From NCBI RefSeq assembly GCF_003268775.1, contig NZ_QLSU01000030.1, positions 48,879 to 112,878 on the forward strand: DNA of 64,000 nucleotides, read 5' to 3'. This stretch comes from Paraburkholderia unamae. GTDB lineage: Bacteria; Pseudomonadota; Gammaproteobacteria; Burkholderiales; Burkholderiaceae. The translations under genes and the position numbers were made by a program. Positions 9,079 to 16,844 of this stretch are shown piece after piece (the first letter of the stretch is position 1; every line of letters starts with the position of its first letter). The notes beneath the pieces were generated by a model. That model did no database searches. It was not told the origin of the DNA and saw nothing but the letters and a program-made list of their open reading frames with translations.

Positions 9079-9094
9079 CTCACACTGGTGTGAG
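9079..9094. promoter_or_regulatory. Palindromic MerR-type operator in a 19-bp promoter spacer
   Basis: CTCACACTGGTGTGAG is a perfect 7-2-7 inverted repeat. On the minus strand it lies inside a 19-bp gap between a TTGACT -35 box (complement of 9095-9100) and a weak -10 region near 9070-9075 that faces the exported hydrolase. An operator filling an over-long spacer is the hallmark of promoters activated by MerR-family proteins through DNA distortion, and a MerR gene starts 31 bases to the right. Confidence 0.7.
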
Positions 9095-9124
9095 AGTCAA
9101 GCGTCTTTGTGCTAGTCTCGTTTC

Positions 9125-9511
9125 ATGAACACGATGCCCTCGAACGAGATGCTCTCCATTGGCGAGCTTTCACAGCGCACCGGTGCCAGCGTGCGATCGA
9201 TCCGCCACTACGACGAGCACGGTTTGCTCGCCTCGGTGCGCGCGAGCAATGGCTACCGCATATTCCCCGCCAAGGCGCTTACGCAGGTCAGGCAGATCCA
9301 GCGCATGATCGCGAGCGGCTTCACCATCGACGATATTCGTGGCTTTCCCGATTGCATGCTGCTGATCGACGGCGCGCGTTCCTGCGACCAGATCACCGAT
9401 GTCCAGCGGCAACGCCTCGAAGCCATCGATCGCCAGATCGCCGACCTCGAAAAGCGGCGTTCGCGGCTCATCAAGACCTTGTCGGAAGGCGCGGTTCCGC
9501 CCGTCGAGTGA
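9125..9511 (+). CDS. MerR-family transcriptional regulator
   Basis: A 128-residue protein with the MerR winged helix at the N-terminus (LSIGELSQRTGASVRSIRHYDEHGLLASVRASNGYRIF, residues about 9-46) and a coiled-coil dimerisation helix (RQRLEAIDRQIADLEKRRSRLIKTL) near 90-115. The only cysteines (in FPDCMLLIDG and SCDQI) do not form a classic metal-binding loop, so the effector is unknown. A TAGTCT -10-like box sits 7 bases before the ATG, so the message may be nearly leaderless. Divergent from the exported hydrolase. Confidence 0.9.
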   Translation: MNTMPSNEMLSIGELSQRTGASVRSIRHYDEHGLLASVRASNGYRIFPAKALTQVRQIQRMIASGFTIDDIRGFPDCMLLIDGARSCDQITDVQRQRLEAIDRQIADLEKRRSRLIKTLSEGAVPPVE

Positions 9512-9530
9512 GCGTGCAACGGCACGACGG

Positions 9531-10106
9531 CTAGGCCGGCAGCAGGCCAGCCGCGCGATAGCCGTCGATCAACGCATCGTAGAGCGATAGGTCCGCGCGG
9601 CTCCTTGCAAGCAACTGCGCGCCCGCTATGGCCGCGAAGATGGCGCGCGCCCGTTGTTCGCTCTGCGCGGCGTCGACCACGTTCGCCGCGCGCAGCACCT
9701 TGGCCAGCCACGCCACGTTCACGTCGGCGAAGGTGCGGACTTCCTGCATCACCTCGTCGGGCAGGTCGTCGGATTCGGCGGCCATGAAACTGCACAGGCA
9801 CATGCGATTGCCGCTCTCAAGCGCCTTGCGAAACGTGGCCGGGTAGCGCCGCAGGCACTCGCGCGCATCCGCGGCCCCCGCGAGTTCCGCCTCCAGCGCC
9901 GCCGCGGTGTTCTCCCAGTAACGCCGCGCGACCGCCGCGCCAAGGTCGGCCTTGCTCGCGAAGTGATGGTAGAGGCTCGCGGCCTTGATGCCCACCTCGT
10001 CCGCCAGCTCGCGGACATTCAACCCGTTGTAGCCATGCGCCTGCGCGATCCGGGTCGCGGCCAGCAGGATCTTCTCCCGGGAACTTGAGCCCGCGTCGTT
10101 CTTCAC
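9531..10106 (-). CDS. TetR/AcrR-family transcriptional regulator
   Basis: A 191-residue repressor with the TetR HTH (SREKILLAATRIAQAHGYNGLNVRELADEVGIKAASLYHHFASKADL, residues about 9-54) and a C-terminal domain of the type seen in small-electrophile sensors, with neighbouring cysteines in NRMCLCSFMAAES. The start is a GTG at 10106. Divergent from a glutathione transferase gene; the 156-base gap holds a perfect palindrome at 10171-10184. Repression of itself and the transferase, relieved by a reactive compound, is a reasonable inference. Confidence 0.92.
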   Translation of the reverse strand: MKNDAGSSSREKILLAATRIAQAHGYNGLNVRELADEVGIKAASLYHHFASKADLGAAVARRYWENTAAALEAELAGAADARECLRRYPATFRKALESGNRMCLCSFMAAESDDLPDEVMQEVRTFADVNVAWLAKVLRAANVVDAAQSEQRARAIFAAIAGAQLLARSRADLSLYDALIDGYRAAGLLPA

Positions 10107-10170
10107 TGCCTTCGCCTCCGCCTACACGAATTTGTGGTTGACGCCTCCGATTATAGCCTTTATGGTTAAT

Positions 10171-10184
10171 CTAACGATCGTTAG
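10171..10184. promoter_or_regulatory. Candidate TetR operator
   Basis: CTAACGATCGTTAG is a perfect 14-bp palindrome, in a locally AT-richer stretch between the divergent TetR regulator and glutathione transferase genes. Its length and the AACG/CGTT arms are typical of operators for AcrR-like TetR proteins. It is 65 bases before the regulator start and 78 before the transferase start. Confidence 0.65.
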
Positions 10185-10262
10185 GTAGGTGAATTTACGC
10201 AAGCGCGGCGGGCTCCCGCATCGCCGCGCCTAACCCATTGCTCATACGAAGAGAGGCCGGCA

Positions 10263-10955
10263 ATGACATCCAGCACCGCCCACCGCGCAGCGGTCAGGCA
10301 CCCCGCCATGACGATTTACGATTTCCCGCGCGGCCCGTATCCCACCCGCGTGCGCATTGCGCTGGCCGAGAAGGGCCTGGCATCGCACGTCCGGTTCGTG
10401 ATGGTCGATTTGTACAAGGGGGAGCACAAACGGCCCGAATTCATTGCGCGCAAGAATTATTCGGGCACGCTGCCGGTGCTCGAACTCGACGACGGCACGC
10501 TCATCGCCGAATGCACGGCGATTACCGAGTACCTCGATGCGCTCGACGGCGCGCCTGTGCTCACGGGCGGCACGGCGCGCGAAAGGGGCGTGATCCACAT
10601 GATGAACAAGCGCGCCGAGCTGGAGTTGCTCGACGCCGTGAGCGTGTACTTTCATCACGCGACGCCGGGGCTCGGGCCAGACGTGGAGCTTTACCAGAAC
10701 GCCGAGTGGGGCTTGCGTCAACGCGACAAGGCGATGCGGGGCATGCACTATTTCGACGGTGTGCTCAGGCAGCAGCCGTTTGTCGCCGGAGAGGCATTCT
10801 CGATGGCCGACATCACGGTCATCGCGGGTTTGCTCTTTGCCTCGATCGTGAAGCTTCCTGTTCCTTCGGAATGCGAAGCACTTCAAGACTGGCATGCGCG
10901 CATGATGGCGCGCGAGAGTGTGGCACGACAGCCCGCATATTCCGCGCACGCGTAG
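10263..10955 (+). CDS. Glutathione S-transferase family protein
   Basis: A 230-residue protein. The thioredoxin-like N-terminal domain starts at MTIYDFPRGPYPTRVRIALAEKGL and has the SGTLPVLELDDGTLIAECTAITEYL segment that binds the gamma-glutamyl moiety. The helical C-terminal domain contains FSMADITVIAGLLFA, the conserved N-capping box of GSTs. Start 10263 has GAGAGG upstream; an internal ATG at 10308 would remove 15 residues and also fits the domain start. Divergent from the TetR gene and probably controlled by it. Conjugation of glutathione to an electrophile is the family role; the substrate is unknown. Confidence 0.9.
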   Translation: MTSSTAHRAAVRHPAMTIYDFPRGPYPTRVRIALAEKGLASHVRFVMVDLYKGEHKRPEFIARKNYSGTLPVLELDDGTLIAECTAITEYLDALDGAPVLTGGTARERGVIHMMNKRAELELLDAVSVYFHHATPGLGPDVELYQNAEWGLRQRDKAMRGMHYFDGVLRQQPFVAGEAFSMADITVIAGLLFASIVKLPVPSECEALQDWHARMMARESVARQPAYSAHA

Positions 10956-10985
10956 CCGTCAAAAAGCCATCACGCCTGGTTCCCG

Positions 10986-11993
10986 CTACGCCGAACGGCG
11001 CGCTCCCGAGGCGCTTTTCCTGGGGGCAGGCCGACGTTTCGCCGCATTTGCTGCACTTGCCGAAGCCGCCGCAAGTTCCTCGCGAGTCAGCACCCAGCCC
11101 GTGTTGCCCGCCAGCGCATCGACCATGAAATCGATGAAGGTGCGCGACCTCAGGGGCATTTGCGCGCGCCTTGCGTAGCAGATGTAGAGCCCCAGATCGT
11201 CGCTCAGGTTGTGGGTCAGCAAGGGCAGCAAACGACCGGTGCGAATCAGGGGAACCGCGCTGAAACTCCCCAGTTGCCCGATGCCGACGCCGCTCGCAAC
11301 GGCGTCCGTTTCGAGTTCGGGCTCGTTGGTGCAGAGCACGGTGGGGACGTCGCGGTACACCGTCTCCTTGCCGACGCGGAACACCCACGGCGCCACGCGC
11401 CCCGTGTTCGGCTGCCGGTAGCCCGTGCACGCGTGGTTCGCCAACTCGTCGATATGCTGCGGCGCGCCACGTTGCGCCACGTAGTCCGGCGACGCGCACA
11501 CAATGAGCTGCACGGGCGTCAGCCTTCGGGCGATGAGCCGGCCGTCCGCGGGCAGGCCGCCCCGGAATCCCACGTCGATGCGATCGGCGATCCAGTCGGA
11601 AAACCGGTCGTCGAACTGCAAGTCGAGCGCGACTTCGGGATAGCGCTCGCGAAACCGCAGGATGAATGGCCACAGCACGGCTTTTCCCAGGCTTTGCGGG
11701 GCGCTCACGCGCAACGGCCCGGCCATGGTTTCCTTGCCGCGCCGGGCGTCGGCGAGCGCCTTCAGCAAGCCCTCGTGGGTCGGCTGCACCTCGCCCCGAA
11801 ACCGTTCGCCCGCTTCGGTCAGGCTGAGGCTGCGCGTGGTGCGATGAAAGAGCCGTAGGTCCAGATGCTGTTCGAGCTGCGCGAGCGCGAGACTCGCGGC
11901 CTGCGGCGCAATGCCCAGATCAGCCGCCGCCTTGCGCAGGCTGCCGAGCGTGGCCGCGCGCAGAAACACCGTGATTGCCCTGATCTCGTTCAC
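10986..11993 (-). CDS. LysR-family transcriptional regulator
   Basis: A 335-residue LysR protein. The winged HTH is residues 1-60 (MNEIRAITVFLRAATLGSLRKAAADLGIAPQAASLALAQLE), followed by the effector-binding domain of the CrgA/DsdC-like subgroup (PLRVSAPQSLGK ... DLQFDDRFSDWIADRIDVGFRGG). It has an alanine/arginine-rich tail of about 25 residues. Divergent from an SDR gene with a 201-base gap, the usual geometry for LysR control of the neighbour. Confidence 0.92.
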   Translation of the reverse strand: MNEIRAITVFLRAATLGSLRKAAADLGIAPQAASLALAQLEQHLDLRLFHRTTRSLSLTEAGERFRGEVQPTHEGLLKALADARRGKETMAGPLRVSAPQSLGKAVLWPFILRFRERYPEVALDLQFDDRFSDWIADRIDVGFRGGLPADGRLIARRLTPVQLIVCASPDYVAQRGAPQHIDELANHACTGYRQPNTGRVAPWVFRVGKETVYRDVPTVLCTNEPELETDAVASGVGIGQLGSFSAVPLIRTGRLLPLLTHNLSDDLGLYICYARRAQMPLRSRTFIDFMVDALAGNTGWVLTREELAAASASAANAAKRRPAPRKSASGARRSA

Positions 11994-12194
11994 TTTTCCG
12001 ATTCCCGATTCCCGTCCGGCAGCGTGTGACTCACAAACGACTCACGAACGATGCGCAAACGATTGGCAAGATTTTCTTGATTATAAATCCGCCGATCAAG
12101 GGCTAGTTCGTTGCGGGTCGCTTGCCTATATTTTGCGGGAAGCAGACGGTCTGCTTCGGTATCCACCTTGAAAAACCCGCACAGGAGCTTGAAC

Positions 12195-13049
12195 ATGGGC
12201 AGCACATCGAAAATCTGGTTCGTCACCGGCGCGTCGAAGGGCGTGGGAAAACACCTCGTGACGCAACTTCTCAAACGTGGCGATCGTGTCGCCGCCACGT
12301 CGCGAACGCTCGAATCGCTGGTCGAGTCGTTTGGCGAGGCGTCGGCGCAATTTTTGCCGCTCGAAGTCGATCTGACCCAGGACGACAGCGTGCGCGCGGC
12401 GCTCGAACAGGCGTTCGCCACGTTTGGCCGGCTCGACGTGATCGTCAACAACGCGGGCTACGCGCAGCAAGGCACGGTGGAAGCCCTGTCGGACGATGAA
12501 ATCCGGCGCAATTTCGACGTGAACTTCTTCGCGCCGGTCACGGTGCTGCGGCATGCGCTCGCGCGCCTGCGAGCCCGGCGCAGCGGGCACGTCATCAATA
12601 TCGCGTCGATCGTCGGCTATCAGGGCGGCTACGCGGGCTGGGGCAGCTATGTGGCGACCAAGTTCGCGCTCGCGGGCCTGAGCGAATCGCTCGCGGCCGA
12701 CGTGGCGGAACTCGGCATCAAGGTGACCGTGGTGTATCCGGGCCCCGTGCGCACGGACTTTCTGGCGGACGGTGCGCTCGCGGTGGCCAGGCGCCAGATC
12801 GATGAATATTCCGAAGCAAAGGCCTCGCTCGATTTGCACCTCGACACGCTGCATGGTCGCCAGCCGGGCGATCCGGACAAACTGGCCGCGTTGATCGTCG
12901 ATTGCGCCAATGAAGCATCGCCGCCGTTGCACTTATTCGCGGGCAGGATCGCCGTGGACCTGGCCGATCAAAAGATCGCGGCGGTGAAGCAGGATCTCGC
13001 GGCCTGGAAGGAGGCGGGCGTGGCAACGGATTTTGCTGACGCCGTGTGA
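12195..13049 (+). CDS. Short-chain dehydrogenase/reductase
   Basis: A 284-residue classical SDR. It has the nucleotide-binding motif TGASKGVG near residues 13-20, NNAG in the central strand, the catalytic serine in NIASIVG and YVATK holding the catalytic Tyr and Lys. The start at 12195 has AGGAG at 12183-12187; the longer upstream frame begins inside the promoter region. The sequence after the active site (YPGPVRTDF) is typical of NADP-dependent carbonyl reductases. Probably regulated by the divergent LysR gene. Substrate unknown. Confidence 0.92.
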   Translation: MGSTSKIWFVTGASKGVGKHLVTQLLKRGDRVAATSRTLESLVESFGEASAQFLPLEVDLTQDDSVRAALEQAFATFGRLDVIVNNAGYAQQGTVEALSDDEIRRNFDVNFFAPVTVLRHALARLRARRSGHVINIASIVGYQGGYAGWGSYVATKFALAGLSESLAADVAELGIKVTVVYPGPVRTDFLADGALAVARRQIDEYSEAKASLDLHLDTLHGRQPGDPDKLAALIVDCANEASPPLHLFAGRIAVDLADQKIAAVKQDLAAWKEAGVATDFADAV

Positions 13050-13095
13050 GCGGTCAATGAGCGACTAATGAGCGACCAGCGAGCGCCGGGCCGCG

Positions 13096-13536
13096 TCAAC
13101 GCGGGGCATGCATGCGTCGGCCCTTTTTCCTGATCTCGCGTGACAGGTCGCCCAGCGTGACATTGGCGAACTTCTTGAGCAAGGCTTCTTCGGCTTCGCG
13201 CACGGTGGCCGAAAGATGCGCATTCACCGCCTGCTCGACGAGACATTGCGGATCGTCCTCGCTCACGAGGTCGGAGAAGAGGGCGGGCTCGCCCGCGCTG
13301 CGATACACGTCGAGCAACGTGATGTCGTCGAGCGCCACACTGAGCGCCCAACCGCCGCCGTGCCCCTTTTCCGACTGGACGTAGCCGCTCTCGCGCAGGC
13401 CCGCCAGCAAGCGGCGCACGACAACGGGGTTCGTGCACAGCATCTCGGCGATCGCCTCGGAAGTCAGGGGGTGGTCGGCGTGTTCCATATGCAGCAGCGC
13501 GTGCAGCACGCGGGACAGTCGGCTATCCGTTCTCAT
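13096..13536 (-). CDS. Rrf2-family transcriptional regulator lacking the iron-sulfur cysteine triad
   Basis: A 146-residue protein with an Rrf2-type winged helix (SRLSRVLHALLHMEH ... LTSEAIAEMLCTNPVVVRRLLAGLRESGYVQSEKGHGGGWAL). Only two cysteines are present (C34 in the HTH and C98), so the three-cysteine [2Fe-2S] site of IscR/NsrR is absent; regulation through one cysteine or through a small ligand is more likely. The start at 13536 is preferred over an upstream ATG because the domain begins right there. Divergent from a thioredoxin reductase-like gene with an inverted repeat between them. Confidence 0.9.
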   Translation of the reverse strand: MRTDSRLSRVLHALLHMEHADHPLTSEAIAEMLCTNPVVVRRLLAGLRESGYVQSEKGHGGGWALSVALDDITLLDVYRSAGEPALFSDLVSEDDPQCLVEQAVNAHLSATVREAEEALLKKFANVTLGDLSREIRKKGRRMHAPR

Positions 13537-13573
13537 CGACGCACTCTCTCTCGAAACATTTGAAGTTGCATGA

Positions 13574-13595
13574 ATGATACCATTCGACCTATCAT
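13574..13595. promoter_or_regulatory. Candidate Rrf2 operator
   Basis: ATGATA (13574-13579) and TATCAT (13590-13595) form a perfect inverted repeat with a 10-bp centre. It lies in the AT-richer gap between the divergent Rrf2 regulator and the flavoprotein gene, 38 bases before the regulator start. The spacing suits a dimeric winged-helix protein. Confidence 0.5.
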
Positions 13596-13666
13596 GTAAC
13601 TCCTGATGTTTCATGATGGTGTCATGTCGCGCGACGTGTGCCTCCCACCCAACCGGAAAAGCACTC

Positions 13667-14572
13667 ATGCAAGAACACTACGATGTCGCGATCGTCGGCG
13701 GCAGCTTCGCGGGCCTCTCGGCCGCCATGCAACTCGCGCGGGCGCGGCGGCGCGTCCTGTTGATCGACGCCGGCTTGCCGCGCAACCGTTTTGCGGCGCA
13801 TGCGCACGGTTTCCTCGGTCAGGACGGCGTGCCGCCGGCCGAAATCGCCGCCACCGCAACGAAGCAGTTGCTCGCCTATCCCACGGTGACGTGGATCAAG
13901 GGCGAGGCGCGCCGGGCGTCCGGCGAACAGGGCGCGTTTCAGATCGAACTCGCCGACGGTTCGCGCAGCACGGCGGCGCGCCTCATTCTCGCCACGGGCA
14001 TCAAGGACCAACTGCCCGCCATACCGGGCCTGGCCGAGCGCTGGGGCGTGAGCGTGCTGCACTGTCCTTACTGTCACGGCTATGAGGTGGGCGGCCGGCG
14101 GCTGGGCGTGCTGGCCACGCATGCGCACTCGCTCCATCAGGCCATGCTGATTCCCGACTGGGGCCCGACGACGTGGTTCACGCAGGGCGTGGTCGAACCC
14201 GGCGCGATTGAGGCCGCGCACTTGCAGGCGCGCGGCGTGAGCATCGAGCGCACGCCGGTGGCCGAGGTATTGGGCCAAGCGCCCGGCATCGAGGCGCTGC
14301 GTCTGGTCGACGGGCGCATCGTTCCAGTCGACGCGCTGTTCGTGGGCCCGCGCACCGAGCTAACCAGCGATCTGGCCGTTCAACTCGATTGCGCCATTGA
14401 CGAAGGGCCGATCGGTCCCGTGATTCGCGTGAACGACTGGAAGGAAACGAGCGTGCCGGGCGTCTACGCCGCAGGCGATATGTCGTCCGCGATGACGAAC
14501 GCCACGTTCGCCTCCGCCTCGGGCGTCATGGCGGGCGTGGCCGCGCACCGGTCGCTGATTTTCCCGGCGTGA
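13667..14572 (+). CDS. NAD(P)/FAD-dependent oxidoreductase, thioredoxin reductase-like
   Basis: A 301-residue flavoprotein with the N-terminal FAD-binding motif IVGGSFAGLSAA (residues 9-20), the ATG motif ILATGIKDQLP, a redox-active CPYC pair (C133 and C136, in HCPYCHGYE) and the C-terminal GVYAAGDMSS segment that closes over the flavin. This is the thioredoxin reductase architecture, but the NADPH domain is divergent (the region after the CPYC reads LGVLATHAHSLHQA in place of a clear GGGxSA), so it may belong to the TrxR-like disulfide oxidoreductases that do not use thioredoxin. The start at 13667 was chosen by the domain start and a GGAAA site. Probably controlled by the divergent Rrf2 protein. 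Confidence 0.88.
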   Translation: MQEHYDVAIVGGSFAGLSAAMQLARARRRVLLIDAGLPRNRFAAHAHGFLGQDGVPPAEIAATATKQLLAYPTVTWIKGEARRASGEQGAFQIELADGSRSTAARLILATGIKDQLPAIPGLAERWGVSVLHCPYCHGYEVGGRRLGVLATHAHSLHQAMLIPDWGPTTWFTQGVVEPGAIEAAHLQARGVSIERTPVAEVLGQAPGIEALRLVDGRIVPVDALFVGPRTELTSDLAVQLDCAIDEGPIGPVIRVNDWKETSVPGVYAAGDMSSAMTNATFASASGVMAGVAAHRSLIFPA

Positions 14573-14711
14573 GCGGGGCGGCGGGCTGTCGAGGGTTGCT
14601 GTCGCGATGTGGGCGGGATATGGGCGGAAAGCGGGCAGGAAGCAGGCGGGTCGAATGATACGCACGCGTTGATTTACCATTAGGCTCCCACGTCCCGGTC
14701 CCGCATCGCCC

Positions 14712-15587
14712 ATGGAACTCCGGCATCTCCGCTATTTCATCGCCGTCGCCGAACTGCGCGGCGTACGCGCAGCTTCCGAGCAACTGCACGTGACCCAGCC
14801 CGCGATATCGAGGCAGATCCAGGACCTCGAACAGGCCATCGGCGCGGCGCTGTTCGAGCGTACGCCGCGCGGCCTCACGCTCACAGCCGCGGGCGAAGCC
14901 TACCTCGCCGAGGCGCGCGACATCCTCGCGCGCGTCGATGCCGCCAATCGCCTCGCCCGGCAAATCGCCTCCGGCTTGCACGGGCATCTGCGCATCGGCT
15001 TCGTCGAAAACGCCGCCTGGAGCGGCGTGGTCTCCCGAGCGCTGCGCGAGTTCGAGCGGGTCGTCCCGCAAGTCTCGCTCGAACTGCAACCGATGAATAC
15101 GCCCGAGCAACTCGAAGCCATCGCGGCAGGGCGGCTCGACGGCGGCTTTTGCTATCGCGTGGGCGTCCAGCCCGAAGGCATCGCCGGGGTGCCCGTGCTC
15201 GAACAGAATGTCGTGCTGGCCGTGCCCGAAGCGTGGCCGCTCGGGCAGGCGGGGCCCGTGGCGGCCGCCACGCTGCGGCAAACGCCGTTTATCGCGTTCC
15301 CGCGCCGCGTCTACCCGGCGTATTACGACCGGCTGCTGTCCGCCTGCGCCGAACGCGGACTCACGCTCGATATCCGCCAGGAGGCCAGCACCGAAACGGC
15401 CATTCTGTCGCTCGTCTCAGCGGGCATGGGCGCCGCGATCGTGAATGCCGCGAATCGCGACCGGCCGCCCGCGCGCGTACGTTTCGTCGAGCTGCAAGAC
15501 CTTTCGGTGCCGCTGCCGCTCGAATTCTGCTTCGTGGCGAACGGCGCCAACGTGGCGCTGGAGCGATTCGTCGAGCAACTGCGGTAG
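14712..15587 (+). CDS. LysR-family transcriptional regulator
   Basis: A 291-residue LysR protein starting MELRHLRYFIAVAELRGVRAASEQLHVTQPAISRQIQDLE, the class usually controlling aromatic or C4-acid catabolism (BenM/CatR-like N-terminus). The effector domain follows (GHLRIGFVENAAWSGVVSRALREFE). It lies 155 bases upstream of, and on the same strand as, the deacylase-MFS-hydrolase cassette, which it may regulate. Confidence 0.92.
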   Translation: MELRHLRYFIAVAELRGVRAASEQLHVTQPAISRQIQDLEQAIGAALFERTPRGLTLTAAGEAYLAEARDILARVDAANRLARQIASGLHGHLRIGFVENAAWSGVVSRALREFERVVPQVSLELQPMNTPEQLEAIAAGRLDGGFCYRVGVQPEGIAGVPVLEQNVVLAVPEAWPLGQAGPVAAATLRQTPFIAFPRRVYPAYYDRLLSACAERGLTLDIRQEASTETAILSLVSAGMGAAIVNAANRDRPPARVRFVELQDLSVPLPLEFCFVANGANVALERFVEQLR

Positions 15588-15742
15588 AGTCGCGCGCTCA
15601 CCGGGGGGAAAAGAACCGTACGCGGTGATGCCTTCAAGGCATCGCCCGCCGCAGAAAACGGCATTGGCCAGGCGTTTTATCGTCGGCGATAGTGAAGGCA
15701 ACCGGGGCGCCGCCCCGCCTTTCACTGCTCTCCGATCGCGCC

Positions 15743-16783
15743 ATGACCCAGCCCGCTTCGCTTATCGCCACCGATGTGGATTTCGAACGCACCGGTTTCC
15801 AGACCGGCGCCCTCCGTCTGCCCTGGTCGCACGACCGCTCCGCCTACGGGCACATTCCCATTCCTCTCGCGGTGCTCAACGCCGGCACGGACACGGGGCC
15901 GACGGTTCTGCTCACGGGCGGCAATCACGGCGACGAATACGAGGGGCCCGTCGCCCTGTTCAAGCTGTTGCAGCGGTTGCCGTCGATGAAGATCCGCGGG
16001 CGCATCATCGTGATTCCCGCCTTGAACTTCCCCGCCTTTGCCAATGGCTCGCGCACGTCGCCGATCGACCGGGGCAACCTGAACCGCTTGTTCCCCGGCG
16101 CGCGCAACGGCCAGCCGACTGAAATGATCGCGCACTACGTCGAAACGGAACTGCTGCCGCGCGCCGACGTCGTGATCGATCTTCACGCCGGAGGCGCGTC
16201 GTTCGACCATCTCCCCACGCTGCTCGCTTCGCCGCCGGAGCGGGGCGCGAATACCGACGCGAATACCACCGAAAAGCGCGCGCTCTATCTCGACCTCGTG
16301 CGCGCGTTCGGCGCACCGGACACGATGATCATGGATCTGCTCGGCGAAGACCGCACGTTCGCGGCGGCGGCCGAACGCCACGGCAAGCTGTTCCTGTGCG
16401 GCGAGTTCGGCGGTCACGCGGGCTGCGACGCGGCCAATCTCGCGATTGTCGAAAACGGCCTGAGCCGCGTGCTGCACCGGCTCGGCGTGACGCGGGAGCC
16501 CGATGCGCCGCCCGCGGGCGACACCCGCTTCCTGCGCGTGGAAGGCACGGCCCACTATGTGTATGCGCCGCTTGCGGGCGTGTTCGAACCGGCTTTCGCA
16601 CTGGGCGATCGCGTTCGCGAAGGTCAACTGGCCGGACGCCTGTTCGATCCGCACCAGCCCTGGCAAGCGCCGCGCGAACTCCGCTTCCAGGCGCACGCCA
16701 AGGTCATGTGCCTGCGCACGTTCGCACGCGTGGAGCCGGGCGATTGCATCGCGTTGCTCGCCGCCGACGCCGTCGTCGACTGA
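15743..16783 (+). CDS. Zinc-dependent deacylase of the succinylglutamate desuccinylase/aspartoacylase family
   Basis: A 346-residue M14-like zinc hydrolase. Zinc ligands are H and E in GGNHGDEYEG and H in VIDLHAGG; GNLNRLFPG supplies substrate-binding residues. The family removes acyl groups from N-acylated amino acids (AstE, AspA, DoeB). The overall layout, including the C-terminal beta domain (VYAPLAGVFEPAFALGDRVREGQLAG), is closest by eye to N-acetyl-diaminobutyrate deacetylase-like proteins, but ectoine catabolism genes are not nearby. Start at 15743, within a frame that extends upstream without coding character. First gene of a cassette with an MFS transporter and an MBL-fold hydrolase. 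Confidence 0.85.
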   Translation: MTQPASLIATDVDFERTGFQTGALRLPWSHDRSAYGHIPIPLAVLNAGTDTGPTVLLTGGNHGDEYEGPVALFKLLQRLPSMKIRGRIIVIPALNFPAFANGSRTSPIDRGNLNRLFPGARNGQPTEMIAHYVETELLPRADVVIDLHAGGASFDHLPTLLASPPERGANTDANTTEKRALYLDLVRAFGAPDTMIMDLLGEDRTFAAAAERHGKLFLCGEFGGHAGCDAANLAIVENGLSRVLHRLGVTREPDAPPAGDTRFLRVEGTAHYVYAPLAGVFEPAFALGDRVREGQLAGRLFDPHQPWQAPRELRFQAHAKVMCLRTFARVEPGDCIALLAADAVVD

Positions 16784-16844
16784 GCGCCGGACAAGACAAC
16801 CGCCCAGGTTGCCCGCTCGCCGCCTCATCATCAGGAGACCCCGC

